From: Micrasema longulum
Taxonomy: Eukaryota > Arthropoda > Insecta > Trichoptera > Brachycentridae
Direction of reading: 5' to 3'
Assembly (NCBI GenBank): GCA_022494885.1
Contig: JAGVSM010003498.1
Location: forward strand, 248,001-312,000
DNA length: 64,000 bases
Position numbers and translations under genes: made by a program. How positions within the stretch are numbered: the first letter of the stretch is position 1; every line of letters begins with the position of its first letter. The notes under the pieces were generated by a model. That model searched no databases. It saw only the letters and a program-made list of their open reading frames with translations, and was not told the DNA's origin. Below are positions 1 to 12,959 of this stretch, piece by piece.

Positions 1-90
1 ATAAACACTACATATTTTACTTTATATTCATAAAAACTCTGACACCTACTTAACCTAACATTTCCTAAGTGGCTATGGGTATTGAATAAA

Positions 91-290
91 ATTGGATTGT
101 GGTCCCGTGACTAGTGTTGCGGACTCACGAATCAAAGGTCCTAGGTTCGAACCCCACTCTACCCCAACTTGATTTCCATATTCTTATAGTGAGTTATTTA
201 CAACTTGTTGAAAATGACCACCAACATTGAAATATTTGGGTAAGTTATAAGAAAGCTGATATTTCTTTTTTTTAAAGAAATCTTCTTGAA
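91..290 (+). mobile_element. tRNA-derived SINE (family A)
   Basis: A pol III B-box-like aggttcgaacc lies at 143-153, downstream of tagtgttgcggactca. The tail (ttgatttccatattc... gagttatttacaacttgttg) is shared with copies at 25301-25480, 38689-38850, 27060-27205 (reverse) and 39905-40025 (reverse), and a diverged one at 62385-62510. Confidence 0.7.
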
Positions 291-1904
291 TTATTCTGGA
301 GAAGGTTAGAGATTTAACCGATTGAAGTTTTGTTTATTTTACTTCGAACTATTAATATTGTGTAACACCAATATTTTTATTTTTTTATAATAATTTATAA
401 TGAAGTGTAACGAAGTTAATGCCGATTCAATTAACAATATGATTTTTTTTAAACTTATTTTAGATCGAAATCATTAAAAATTGTGTTTTCCATTTAACCT
501 AGCTTCTCCGAAATTGATATCTACTAATTACGAGACTTCTAGTATTTATACTGGATAGATCAGAAGGGATAGATTGAGTTTTCACCTATTTAAATATTTT
601 TTTAATGTAATCTTACAAAAGAGCGATAAAAAACTTGATTAAGTACGTAAATCAGATTTTGGTAAGGTTTCAAAAAAGATAATCCTTTTTCATTTGTCAA
701 AACGCGAATTCTCAAAATATAATATATTGTTTATTCATTTACATATACGCCCAGTGCACATTTATGAGGTAAATATACATTATATTAAACGATAGAAAAA
801 AAAACATGATATTATACGAGTATAGTATAAAGCACAAAACTATGAAAAAAAACAATGGATATAAGTTAAAGGAAGACAGGGAATTGGACTAGACGAGAAT
901 AGAAGAGGCAGATGGATGGTTACAGTTTAATTTGAATCAGTGATTACATTAAAAAAGACCTCTTGATGTCAAAGAAATCAAGACTATATTTATTTATGCT
1001 TTATTAAGTTAGTTCATAACATCTTAAGAACTAATAATAACTTTTAATAATATTATAATTTAAAAAAAAAAATCTAAATAACATTTTTTTTCACTTAATT
1101 TATAATATTTAGATCTTTTCTATCTCCTTTATTCCTTCAGGTAACTCATTGTACAGCTTCAATCCCTTGTACAATGAGTTTTCAGATTCTGTTTTTTTCC
1201 TCATTGGTAATCTTATATTTTTTTCATTCCTTGTTTCATATGTATGACATTATTGGTTAAATTTTATTATTGTTTTTATTTTATTCATCCCCTTAATTAT
1301 TTTATGTATAAAAATTGCCACATTATATTTAATTTGCTGCTTTACTGTGAGCAAGCAAATTTCTTTGTGCATTCTTTCTACATTAAAATATATATTTCTT
1401 TTGAGTATATTCCATATCGTCTTATTTTGAAGATTTTGTATATTTTTAATTTATTCTTCATAACATAACAAAATAATAAAGATCAGTAATTTATGTGTAG
1501 ACATATGATCGTTTTATATATAAGAACACTACTCTGTCCATCTATTACATTTCACAATCTTCCCATTTAATGGCAGACCTAAGAATTCTAGGCAAGGCAG
1601 AGCGAATACCGAAATTATTTCTATGGATTCCAGTATAAAAAATTAAAGAGTTGTGAAAAAAATTAAGAAATTTTACAAATGTTGAAGAATTATTAAACTC
1701 ACGACGCCGACCCGGATAGAAGCTCGTGTCGGCGTCTAGATATCTACCTCCGCATATTGTGTCTGTATAGCGAGGCAGCATTAATATGCTCCTTTCAGTG
1801 CAGCTGCGAGAAGCGGTACATCTTCATTCCGGTGACATTTCGAGCGGGAACACAACACGCAGACATGTGAGATCATTAGAGGAGTAGGAATGGGAAGGGA
1901 CGCC

Positions 1905-1938
1905 GCTGCCGCCGCTGCCGCCGCCGCCGACCGAGACG
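1905..1938. repeat. GCC/GCT trinucleotide repeat in a GC-rich island
   Basis: About 30 bp of gccgccgctgccgccgccg inside a GC-rich patch at 1690-2050. The minus strand reads as poly-alanine in a 95-codon open frame (2068-1781), but nothing else supports a gene. Confidence 0.8.
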
Positions 1939-2309
1939 GCAGGCGGCAGCGCCTCGCGCCCCAGCGGCGTCTTTTAGCAAATCTATCAGCGGCAACATTA
2001 CACCACTCCGGAACAAACTCCGTCTCGGTACACGTTACACGTTCGCTGTAAGTGCAATAAAAGTCCACTTTTATTGCATTTGTGTCTCAAGTTCCTTGTT
2101 CCTGACAAGTATTCCGAACATTCCACCTTTCAAAGCAGTACCTTAGTGTCGTGTTTGAAACTACGAAAATTCACTCAATGTAATCTAGTTTAAGACAAAT
2201 TGAATGTTTAATCTAGATAAGTCTGTAAAACGCAAATTGTTGAAAAAAATAACACTGTTTCGTTATTTACGTTAAAATGTTATTAAACGTACGAGTAGTT
2301 TTACAATAT

Positions 2310-2545
2310 TTTAGGCCTGTCCAAATGTTTGTAGACAAAAAGACCGGATTTCACCCCCAAGGGAATCATTAAGATTAACAAAGTACAACTGAGATGGAGA
2401 ACATTTTTAAAGAAGGGAATATAGAAGTCTAGGCGTTTACAGGGCTTATAAATTGGCTTGTTTAAGTGGACACTTTAGACACTGTGTAATATTTACCATT
2501 TTGCCTATGTTTGAACATCCATATTTTTTAACTTTGAAAATAGAC
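2310..2545. mobile_element. MITE (family F), one end
   Basis: Contains 'gaagtctaggcgtttacagg', a 'gtttaagtggacacttta' stretch and 'gcctatgtttgaacatcc'. These occur in the same order as the left half of the 56.6 kb copy. It begins with aaatgtttgtagac, which also closes that copy in reverse. Confidence 0.6.
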
Positions 2546-2839
2546 GCACTATATTTGAGTTATGCTATTTCTTTAAATTATTAAATAATAAAGTTATAAC
2601 CAAATCTCTCTATAACCAAATCTCCAAAAACAATCTTAATACTCCCTTTCGCGTGACAAGAAATAAGTATTTATTCCATATGCCAGTCTTTAGTACTAAC
2701 TATGGAAAACACTTTTTCCTCTATCGATCTTGCTCTAACTACAATGCTTTTTTTTTCATATATTGATATATTTAACACGCCCCTTAATTTATTTAAAAAT
2801 AAAGTAACACCTATTCTTTCTGGCTGCGATACGATCCCA

Positions 2840-2970
2840 CTTACTATTTAATGATGCTCACACTTACACACACCTGAACACTTACTCCCACATAAATACA
2901 CACCCTCACACCTAGACACTTACTCTTATACAAATACACATAAACACACCCTTTTGTTGTACCACAATTT
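2840..2970. repeat. CA-rich cryptic microsatellite
   Basis: Imperfect acacttacacacacc units. It resembles, in the opposite orientation, the TG-rich tract at 35600-35730 that lies in a LINE 3' UTR. Confidence 0.6.
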
Positions 2971-2999
2971 AATATGTATGATTTTTATTTAGAAACTTC

Positions 3000-4150
3000 A
3001 CTGTTTGTTTCTGTAAAATAAATAAATTATTATTTCCGAAAAATAAAAGGGAAATAATAAAATGTGAGCATTCGAAAAATATTTTTAAAATAAAACATTA
3101 ATTTTACGTACTCTTTAATAGTTTTATAGTACCCACGTCATCGCTGATACCATTCAATATTTTTAGACAACCAGTAATAATAAAAGATTGCTTCATTTAG
3201 GTTAACAAAATACGAGTGGTTGTTTGTGGTAGCAACCGTTTACATGAATTTTCCCATAAAAATTATGACCAAGTTCTCAGAGCTTTGTGAAAATCCTAAA
3301 CTGCGGAAAAACGCAAAATAAACATTTTCTCCCCCATTTGGCGTAAACATAAATTATATTTTAATCTCTCGGGTTGAACTTTCATCTTAAACAAACTGCT
3401 GGTGTCACCCATAAAGTTGTTGCACGTTTTTACCCCACTTCTCTTCATGGTTCAACCCAAAAAAGTACTACATAATCGAAAAAGAGGGATCTCTGTATAA
3501 CACCACATCTCCTTCACTCTTTATATCATGTGACAGAGATGCAGCACTTGTTTTATTCGACTTTGTGCATCCAGCTTTTCTTACAGTTTGGTAAAACAGG
3601 GATTCTTTGAGTTTTGTTTAGATTTGGCTAGCGATGCACTAAGCACTTTTGTTCGGTTACGAAAAGCTAATACAGGAAAAATAACTAGTAAACAACATTA
3701 TTTGTTCTAAATATTATCTATTTTGTCTGATTTCGGTATTGTTTCGTCTCTTTGAAAATACTATTTTTATAACTCAATCAATATATTATTATCTCGAAAC
3801 CGGCAGACATGGAAATGTCGGTAAGTGTTTATGTACAATTGTTTACTTACATTAACTGAACTTTTTCAGTATCTTACCTAACGGGAAAAAAAATAATATA
3901 AACATTGGGTTTTATTTACTGCCAGAAAGCAAACACCTCGTGGGTGTATTTCGAATGGCGGATGAAATAATTTATTCTCATGTCAGCGAGCAAAATATGT
4001 GCCGTGGAAAGCGAATAGACATTAAATATATTGTTAAGAGCTAGTTTGATAAATATTTCTAGACTAAAGACAAATATTAATGCTGTATTCTCGCCACGTA
4101 AGCTTATTATTAATAATTCTAACGTAAAATTCACTAATAAACGAGATATG
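3000..4150. other. AT-rich stretch without a recognised feature
   Basis: I see no coding, SINE or LINE signature here apart from a short aaccggcag-containing fragment near 3795-3840 that may belong to the family G repeats. Confidence 0.5.
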
Positions 4151-4169
4151 AAATGGTTGATTTAATTAT

Positions 4170-4640
4170 CATCCCTTTATCTGCATCCAGTGGTGCATAG
4201 AGCACTTGAATTTCAACGTATCTTGATCATATTTGTTAAGAGGAAATGGGGTCTAACTTTTCTTAATATAATATTATTCCTTAGATTTTAGTAATGATTA
4301 TTACACACACTCTACGACGTTAATAGGAGCTAGATCTGTCCAAAAACCCTAAAAACCTTATTCCTTTACTCTAAAATGTTTTTTTTCTCTGTTGTAATGT
4401 GCTAATGTTCTAGTGTAAAACATCACCATCATTCCAATTCCGTACCAAAATGTGCATATCAGTTTTGTTATATTAAGGTAAGATGATTAGTCTTACGATT
4501 CAGGTACCAGTACAGGAACTATGAAATATTATATCGTAAGAATACCTTTTTAATTAAATATTTCATGTCAACCATGTCTGGAATTGAACCCGAGTCCTTT
4601 TGCATGGTAAGCGAACGCGCCGATCACGTGAAATATACAA
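4170..4640 (-). mobile_element. SINE (family C), minus strand, split by AT-rich DNA
   Basis: The plus strand shows 'tgcatccagtggtgcataga' at one end, gatgattagtcttacgattc in the middle and 'ctggaattgaacccgagtcc' (reversed B box) near 4580. The two halves are separated by about 250 bp of unrelated sequence. Confidence 0.5.
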
Positions 4641-5639
4641 TTGTAAAATAATTTTAAAGGGTAAAAAATCATGTCTAACTGTCGACGTCTGCGTTAGTCG
4701 ATAAAGTTTTTGATTGACACTAGTTGCTAATACATGTTGCCAAAAATAGTATTGGAGTGTACCAAAAATCCTTTTCCGCTTTTTGTGCATAAACGCCGCG
4801 GAAAATTTGCCTGGCTCCTGAATTTTCGTTTTCGTTTCAGTCAGTCACGTGTAAAGTTTCACACTGAAAATCGCGTTGAACTGTGATATGTTGTGACGGT
4901 AGTGTTACGGTTGCCTTTCACGAGGTGGCGGTGGGGATGGCAGGAGTAGAGGAAGGGGTAGAGATGTTTCCTGTCAAATAACCGAATATTACCTCTGTTC
5001 TGCTACACTGTTGGTGGAGTGGTCATTATCAACGTGTCGAGTAACTGACTTGTTTCATTGAAAAGGTAAAAAATAACTGCATAAAAATTGAATGCCAAAA
5101 TGATAGATTAAATCCATTTTTGTGATTTTATTGGATCTATATTCATACTTTGTTATAACGTATTGGATTGTCTATTGTTTCTGGAATTAGTATTTTAGAA
5201 AATAATTATATTATACTTAAAGCAAAGAAATGTAAATATTCTAATTTATGAACATGAGATATTTTTTTATATTTAACTATTTTATTTAATTTTTACATGA
5301 ACAAATAACTTTACTATTGATGTTCTAAAATAATCATCCTAAATATGTTCATATTATACATACATACATGTAATCATATGTTTGTGTGTATATGAGTACT
5401 TGCGTATATGTATTACTTTTTAAATGTTTTACATATTTTTAAATTTGGATTTTAGACCGGAGCGTTCCTAGCAATTTTACATCGATCGATAAGGTGGTTG
5501 TTAGCTTTCCTCATTAAGGTTTGAAAAAAAATCAGAAATTTTATGAGAATCATTTTTTAATAAGTCCACTTATATTCACCACACATCGTCACATACATAC
5601 AATACTCAACCCATTTATTTATTAATTTATACGTTCACA

Positions 5640-6455
5640 ATGTATGTATTCTTTTTTTTTATACAGAATAATGTTCCCTCACTGGGGTAGGGGGTGTCCC
5701 GTGCCGAGAGAAACATTTTACAAAATGTGAAACATGCCTAAGATTACCTATTTAACAAAGTTAACATAATAATAACAATAAAAAAAACGTAATTAATCCA
5801 ATTAACCTAATTATCATTGACATAATAAACACTAAAAAACTAAAATAATCATAAAAAACAAAACCAATTTAAATAGACCAATAGAACAAATTTCATTAAC
5901 AGTACACACATTTTACCTATTTGGCCTGATCCTCTCATCGATCTGTGCGCAACCCACCTCCACTATCCATTTCTCAACAGCAATTTTATATTGTGAGAAC
6001 TTAATAATTGTCTTTATAGATAATGGAAGTAGATTGTACACTTTAACCGAGTAGTAGGCCAATCTTCTTTAACCAAATATTGTATTTGTTTTTTTATTTT
6101 TTTGCAGCATCAGGGTGAAGTATCTAGTAACTTTTGTATTTTTAACGTTGGGTAGTTAATAATGTTTACGTGCGTATGGAACAAAGCTTTTACATAAAGT
6201 TGTTTAATAGATTTTACATTAAGATTTTCAAATATACCCAGGGAGCTAGTTCTGATTGGGACTCTTAAGATAATTTTTATTAAAGCTTTTTGTGCAATTA
6301 TTATTTGCTTGATCAGTGTGTTATTTGCACATCCCCATCCAATTATCTTATATTCTAAAACTGATTGAGTTATTGCGTAATATATTTTTACAAGTTCTTG
6401 TAGGCTTATTATATTTCTTATAGTTTTAAAAAAGTAAATTTGCTTTTTCAATTTA
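5640..6455 (-). mobile_element. Jockey/CR1-like LINE 3' fragment
   Basis: The minus-strand frame 6451-6110 encodes LVKIYYAITQSVLEYKIIGW and a CANNTLIKQIIIAQKALIKI stretch. This matches the pattern 'YYA..S.L.Y.i..WG......l...QK..iRii' that ends the reverse transcriptase of Jockey/CR1-type LINEs. Below 6110 the coding trace continues in another frame (LPLSIKTIIKFSQYKI near 6030-5975), so it is frameshifted. The poly-T run near 5650 on the plus strand marks the 3' tail. Heavily decayed. Confidence 0.75.
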
Positions 6456-7055
6456 TTTTTTATATGATCAATTTGATTAGTTCATCTTAATTTCCCATCT
6501 TCACTATACCAAATATACACACATCCCCACCCACCCTAACATGTACAATAATAGCACTGATACAATAAAACAAGTACTTATATAATAATAAAAGTTGTCC
6601 TCTAAATGTAGTTGAGACACATTTTATATTTCTACCGACATATTGAAATCGTTGTATAAATTCTTATTTGTTTTTATAAGAAAAATAAAAAAAAATATTT
6701 TTTAAAATTATGATAATTTAGTTGAAACTTATTGGTTTTTTAATTCAATCTAAAAAGATTTTAGTGAGTGTGTAAATTTTCGAACAAAACTATTTTTTTA
6801 GTTAGGTTTTTTCAACGTATTTGAATGTCTCTGAAATTAATTGTATGCGTCTAAAATGGTGTCCAAAATTAACCAATACATACATTAAAATGTCTGGTTA
6901 TCTCTGTTCTTGTTTGTTCAGTTTTAAGCACCTATTAAAACAATTTATTTTATTCAGACGATTAACTTTTAAAAGGGGGATGGAAAGAAGAGTAATAATA
7001 AGTAAGTTATTTAAAAAGTTCAATAAAATTATGAAAACGATTTTATGAAACGAAG

Positions 7056-7560
7056 TTGACAATTAAAAGAGATATTCAATTCTCGGCTCCCCACAAAGTG
7101 TCCCGAACAGCTCTGAGATTTTCATTAGAACATTCTCGGTTAGCATATTATGCAAATCCTGGAAATACGTCAAGGCGGGAAACGGTGTCAGCCTTCGCAT
7201 CATACCGCGCCGACAATCAAATATTAAAGGCATCCGCGAACTTCCGCGGCTACAGTTTACTCTCTGTTAACGTCAAATTACAGGGAGCGGGTTACGACAG
7301 CCGAATAACAAATTCCAACGTCGTGTAATAAGCCGAGTGCCTGCCTCCCCAACCCGAGGACTCGCTAGCGAAAATTTGACACAAAGTAAATTTAGGGCGG
7401 GAAACTCGCTCGTGAAAACGTAACGTTTTCTAACGCCGAGATGCCCGCGTCGGGACGCGTTTCGGCCATTTCGTCACGTCATAAAAACTGAGCTGGTTTT
7501 TACACAAATTAAAGCGACAACTACCGAAGATTATAGACAGATAATTTTCTCAAGTCGACA
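7056..7560. promoter_or_regulatory. Candidate regulatory island (speculative)
   Basis: A repeat-poor, GC-moderate 0.5 kb in AT-rich surroundings. It holds two GGCGGGAAA words (7174-7182 and 7396-7404), which match an E2F-type core, and a perfect 17-bp palindrome gaaaacgtaacgttttc (7414-7430). The 90-codon open frame at 7056-7328 has no recognisable domain, so I favour non-coding conservation. Conservation was not tested. Confidence 0.25.
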
Positions 7561-8834
7561 CACGATGCTACCAGATACAAGACGAGGGCTAATTGCGTAA
7601 TTGAGATTTTAAGATAACGCGGGACTCGTCTTTGTCAACGTTTCTGAAAACGGTCATAACTCTGCTCATCTTAAACAAGTCGTAAAACTATTCGCAGGAA
7701 CGGTAAACCTTCATAAGCGAGACAAAACAGAGAAAATATGCAGAGTTCGCGAAACAACGCTTTCACTTCACCCAGGATGTCAGTTTTGATGGTTTGAGTA
7801 GTCAACACGCTCTTCCGAGAACCATAAATCAACACAGAACTATTCGCGCTGTTCTTCTAGCGTCTGTCGGTCATTATCTCTCGGGATTCTGGGAAGAAGA
7901 AGTGAAATGTTCCCGGAACTAGTGCAACTTTGTCACATTATTGTGTTTGTCTTCCGTGTCGGTTTCAGTGGAAGTCTAGTAAGCATCAACCATTTCCCCA
8001 CGAGCGCCGTTCAGAATTTTCATTCCGTACTGTTAAAAAATGATTTTTTTCTATATTTCTCATTCTAACAATTCCTTCGTTAAATTTGGATTATCTGCCT
8101 GCCATCTTTCTGCAGATCCTAGTTTAAGTGAACTGCTTCGAGCGTTTTGTTCTTTGTATGACTATTTAACGACTCGAGGTATCTCCTACGTGTGAGAACC
8201 ATGTAACTATAAAAAAGTATTTGATAATCGAGTTTGGTTTGATGTGTCATTAATTTGCAATTAAGAAGGTAATTTCCGGAAGGGCGCGCCAGGTCCGCCT
8301 ACTTCCGCGCTGACAGCGCCATCTTTGTGCCGGAACGGACAAGCTAAATATGGTACAAATGTATCATTCGTACTTTATAATAAAAATGCTCGCACCGCCA
8401 TTTATTTCACAAATGATCAAAACCAGCAGCTCGTGAAAAAAAGAGATAGCTTCTCGACTAATGATCGTGTTCATATAAATGGGAGATTAGATTACCGTAA
8501 ACAATGCTTTATAATTTGGTGTTACTTTGTCGTACATTATCTGTAAGGTATCTATTTCTCGGATATAATAAGCGGAACATAATATGTGATCCATAAGAAA
8601 TTCCATAGTTCTTTCAAACAACCAGTGTTAGGTTGTGATCTCGAGATAGGATTGCAACTTGAACCATCATTAGTTCCTGTTTATAGTCACAGAATATTGA
8701 TTGCACACTATTGTAAACACTGATACAAATTTTCTATATTTTTTAAAACGGAATAACCCAATAAGCATCCACTTTAAAAGATTTTTGGCAGGTGAAAAAG
8801 AGGAGATATAGAAGGAAGTTATAAAAAGTACATA

Positions 8835-8945
8835 TTAAATTTGTTTTTTGCAACTGGTGGGGATCAAACCAGTGACGTCAGTTTTACAATTAGCCGTCTT
8901 ACTAAGACGCGTGATGCCACGGCGCCTATCTTTCTTTATCATTTT
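8835..8945 (-). mobile_element. tRNA-derived SINE (family D), minus strand head
   Basis: 'gcaactggtggggatcaaac' (reversed B-box side) and 'ctaagacgcgtgatgccacg' (reversed A-box side) match the family D head in reverse. Confidence 0.6.
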
Positions 8946-10154
8946 TGGTAACCAATTCCATATTTTAACAGCCATGCATATATTGCATATGAGTCCTCTT
9001 TGAATGAATGTGTTTTTTGCTAATAGAATTTTAAGTTTACTTTTATTCCTGGTGTCACGAAAGTGATTTTTTTCCTGTTTACTAAAATATTCACGATTGA
9101 TTGTTCAATAAGACGTAGTTCCATAATATCAATACTTGTCAATGTTAAAAAATGGCAGATGCATAATGGTATCGTAAAATTATAATACGCACCTACCCAA
9201 ACAGAGGTATAACTCACCTTTATAAAATTATGATTAATATATATTATATTGTCTTCATGAAGCCTTTATAAGATATTTAATCTAAATTCAGCAATTTAAC
9301 TTGAATGACTTATACATTTTGAAATCTTGATCAAATTTGAGATGTGTTCAAATAGTGAGGTCCAAAGATATCAGAATCTTTTGGCTTATTAGAATGCAGA
9401 CAGGGTAAGCTCGGCGTGGAAAAGCAGCGAGTAATTTGAAACTTTCTACGAAGAAAGTTGCTGTGGTGTGCGAGCCTGAATATCTCCCTTCCTTTTCGTA
9501 TCACTCCTCCCCTGTCGCACCTACCCTGGTGACATATGGCAACCCCGTCACCGCCCGCGCCCTCCACACTGACTTTATATTCCACTTATAGAATATCACC
9601 AGTTTTCTACTTTTCTTGCCCAATATTCCCGCTTCTCACGACTCAATCAATTGTAAAGGAAATGGAACGTGAAGAAAATGTAAGGCTAACATCAACGTAT
9701 GAATACCTGTAGGTATTTAATTTTCTTTCATTTGTTTCTTAAAATTTGCTACCAATATAAAATTTCAATTGTAACGTGTAAAACTCCACTTATTCGGATT
9801 CACGAGTGCGGATATGTATAAATCCAGAAGATTGGATTAAACATTAAATAAAGGCAATGTTTTAAAAGAAAACACAAAATTGACTGTAAGATAACCTCTT
9901 AATTGCTTTTGAAATAATACAGTGAATTGGAATCACATTAAAAACTGACTTAAACATGTCCAGCAATGTCAATTGCTTTGACGAAAACTCTTTTACGAGC
10001 ATTTTATTTGTTATTATGACATCTGCTTTACTGTTTATTTCCTGATAAAATGATTTCCAAATATCCAGATGACTAAAGTTCGGATAAATGGAGTTCTACT
10101 GTATTTATTATGCATTAAGTACCTACAAGAACAAGAAGCGTTGTAGAAGCTTTT

Positions 10155-10520
10155 ATCTGTGTCCAGAAAGGTGAAGAATACAGTTCTGTCTGAGCAATAG
10201 AACCAGAACCCCGGACGAGTGTTTTCGACTCTATGGCTACTCTCAGGTAAAAATCCTGAAAAAAGAAATCGAGTGGATATAAGTCCACCTCGTTATGTAG
10301 TGGTTGTTGTCTTTGCCTACCATTTTTGCAGTCGTGAATTTGGTTCCTGGCGGCGTGGACATGAAATTTGAATTTAAACTTTGAGCGTTGTTTAAACTGC
10401 ATGATTTCATTGTGTATACAGCGTCAGTTGAAGTGTTAGACTAAGCACTTTACCTCCATGTAATAGATTATTAAGATACGCTACATTTAGTGTACCAATC
10501 CGGTGTCCTATGCACGTTTG
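10155..10520 (+). mobile_element. SINE-like repeat (family B)
   Basis: Shares long colinear blocks with 15435-15735 and 36715-37050: ctgagcaatagaaccagaac, caggtaaaaatcctgaaa and the end 'tgtaccaatccggtgtccta'. The B-box-like 'tttggttcctggcgg' is degraded. Confidence 0.65.
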
Positions 10521-11399
10521 GATGCTGAAAGGAGAATGACGGTAACGACCCGAAGCGCAGCTTTCATTCGTGTTTGGGGAATGGCTTTGCGGTTATGTGT
10601 CCTCGGCGCGTTCAGTATACAGAACTGAAAAAAATAAAGATGTCTCGCTTACTCTTAACTTCAATAATTAAGAAAGGAGAGATAAAATTATCGCACCCCG
10701 AAATGTTGAAGACAGAAAATTTGTATAACTGTATTCAGAAAGGCTTACGTAGTTATTTACATATTACGTAATTTGCATAAGATTTATTTGCCCATTGAAT
10801 CTTCATTGTTTGTCATTATTGTAATAATTTAATTTGACAGAAACTACATAAAAAGATTACGCGAAATTCTTAGTAGAATTTTTACTTTACCTGTGAATTT
10901 GGGTTAAATAAAAAAATCGTGGTGTATTGATTAAATACAAAAGTTCATGTAAGTAACATAAAAATTAATGTGTTTTTTTGTGAATTAATTTTATTGTAAG
11001 CATGTACCTACCTAATACGTCAGTATAATATTGTTTCCATTCAAATTTTCACCATCGTGCATAAAGCACGTAATCAGAAGGCCTTATTAGCGAATCAAGC
11101 CACGATCCAATCAAAGTATACATAAAATATACATAATGTGCAAACTTTAAATATTAAGCGTGCAAGTAAAGAAGTCTAAATATTAATTGTACCCTGCGTA
11201 AAGATGGAATAGTGTGACGTTCTAACAAATTTACCAAAGGCGGTTCCTTAGTATGGGCATAAGTGTAGTGCACTGCCAAGTAAAAACACGTGTAAATAAA
11301 TAAGTAATTGATACTAAAAATACACAATACAAAGAAACAGGGATTCGTTGCAACATTAAACGTGTACAACATTACGTTTGATACTAACGCCAAAAGATC

Positions 11400-11650
11400 T
11401 AGCGAGATCGACTCTGGCGGACGATTTTCTAATCTTTTTTACGCATGCGCAATCGTCACCATGTGTATTCTGTGTATTACAATATCTCATTATTTGTATA
11501 AAGAACACCATATTTGCTAAAACCGTGATTTGAGCGAGATAGACTACGCTTCATTACGGCCAATCGTGCGTTAGAAAGAGAAGACAATATACATACTCCG
11601 GGCATAGCCAACGCATGCGCAGATTTGAAGTACTGAGTTCGTTTGTAACG
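11400..11650. promoter_or_regulatory. Candidate regulatory segment with paired NRF1/Ewg-like sites (speculative)
   Basis: acgcatgcgca occurs at 11441-11451 and again exactly 170 bp later at 11611-11621. It closely fits the palindromic NRF1/Erect-wing motif (gcgcatgcgc). The segment overlaps a 153-codon minus-strand open frame (11938-11477) without a recognisable domain. Confidence 0.22.
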
Positions 11651-12209
11651 TAACTTTGAACATGCATAATGACATAATATTAGTATGAATTTAGTTAATT
11701 TAGTTACGAACAATATGCGTATAATTTTAGTTCGTAGAAAAGAGTACCTATGAGCTGTCATGTTATTATCGATCCTATACCATGTCAGACTTATAATATT
11801 TTTACAATTTATACACAAGTTGACAGAACGTCGCCTCAGTTCGTTTTTATTCAACAGACCGAAACACAAATCTGCAGAAATAGAGCTTAAAAGTTTTTTT
11901 ACGAAATGGGCATAAATAATGACCACAACTTTCGACAAAATTCGTTTAAAAATCCTTTAACAATTTAAAACAAGGATTTTTTTCATGTAAATTTAATAAA
12001 TAAAGTCTTTCTCAGAACTCCTCTGCACATAACTCAGTTTCGTTAAAAACGGTATGTTGGACACAAACGAACTAAAGTCACGAAATTGTAAAGAAATGCA
12101 CTGCAGAGGTTTTTGTTCAGGGGGCCGCCAGTGGTATTTACCCCCCTTTTTGGGAAAACAGCGTGATAATCTTTAGTTGTTATAATTGTATGATTATTAT
12201 TTTTAACAA

Positions 12210-12500
12210 ACACTACATGGTCACGGGGTCACGTGACGAAGCAGTGATTTTAGTACTAGAAATTGAGCATTATAAACCAATTAAGCTTCTCATCATCTTC
12301 GCGTCGAAGGTCTGACCTCTGTTGAAGCCGGATCGTGGGTTGCGGCCGCCCGCCCCGCAAGTAAATCTAATACCGCTCCGGAGGAAGATTAATTATGTGC
12401 AATGGCGGCATCCGAACCCTGGGTGTTATTCAAATTGCGCTGTGCGGTTCATCTGTCGCCCCCGCCTACCCGCGAAGGGCGGGCCGACATTTTTAGTGTC
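12210..12500. promoter_or_regulatory. Candidate regulatory island with E-box and nuclear-receptor-like half-sites (speculative)
   Basis: TGGTCA (12218-12223) and GGGTCA (12226-12231) form a direct repeat with two-base spacing, and overlap the palindrome GTCACGTGAC (12228-12237). A GC-rich stretch (12320-12490) follows. No coding signal is convincing. Confidence 0.22.
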
Positions 12501-12614
12501 TCAAGTTTTGCTAGAAAATCAATGAAGGGGACTTAGAATATATACTTATTGTGTTATATAGGTACTGTCGTGGCGCTGTCCGCAGCGGTCAAGGGAAGAC
12601 GAAAATCGCATACT

Positions 12615-12845
12615 GTTGAGACATACATACATACATAGGTATCTACATGTATGTACAATGGTAAATTGTGTAAAGTTATTTTTTAATATGAAAAAGAAAT
12701 CCCTGGTAGGAGAAGACCCGTACTTAGGCAGACTAACATATATGTTTATTTATATATCTCATTATACATACATACACACACACGTAGGCGCGCATATGAA
12801 CATACATATACAAACACAGATAAACATGCACACATACATTAATAT
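12615..12845. repeat. CATA/CACA-rich low-complexity tract
   Basis: Blocks of catacatacatac (12618-12640) and acatacatacacacaca (12765-12785) with acaaacacagataaacatg-type intervals. Similar tracts border LINE ends elsewhere in the window, so this may be a relic 3' UTR. Confidence 0.6.
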
Positions 12846-12959
12846 ATACAATTTTTTTTTCATAAATTTCATAAAAAGTACATGTTTCTGTTAAAATCTA
12901 AACATATATAGTAAATTTTATCACAGTAATTCTCAAAAAAAAAAGATATTAACTCTTGT

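Noticed and set aside
1781..2068. 95-codon minus-strand open frame with an alanine run
   Set aside because: The alanine run comes from a GCC/GCT microsatellite and the rest has no domain or splice context.
2906..2915. Perfect T-box half-site TCACACCTAG
   Set aside because: It lies within a CA-rich cryptic microsatellite where such words arise by chance.
4840..4935. Possible core promoter with TCAGT initiator words
   Set aside because: No TATA box, no convincing downstream element and no exon signal follows; the initiator word is too short to be evidence.
7056..7328. 90-codon open frame as a possible gene
   Set aside because: No domain, no flanking coding continuation, and no ATG context support; the island is better treated as possible non-coding conservation.
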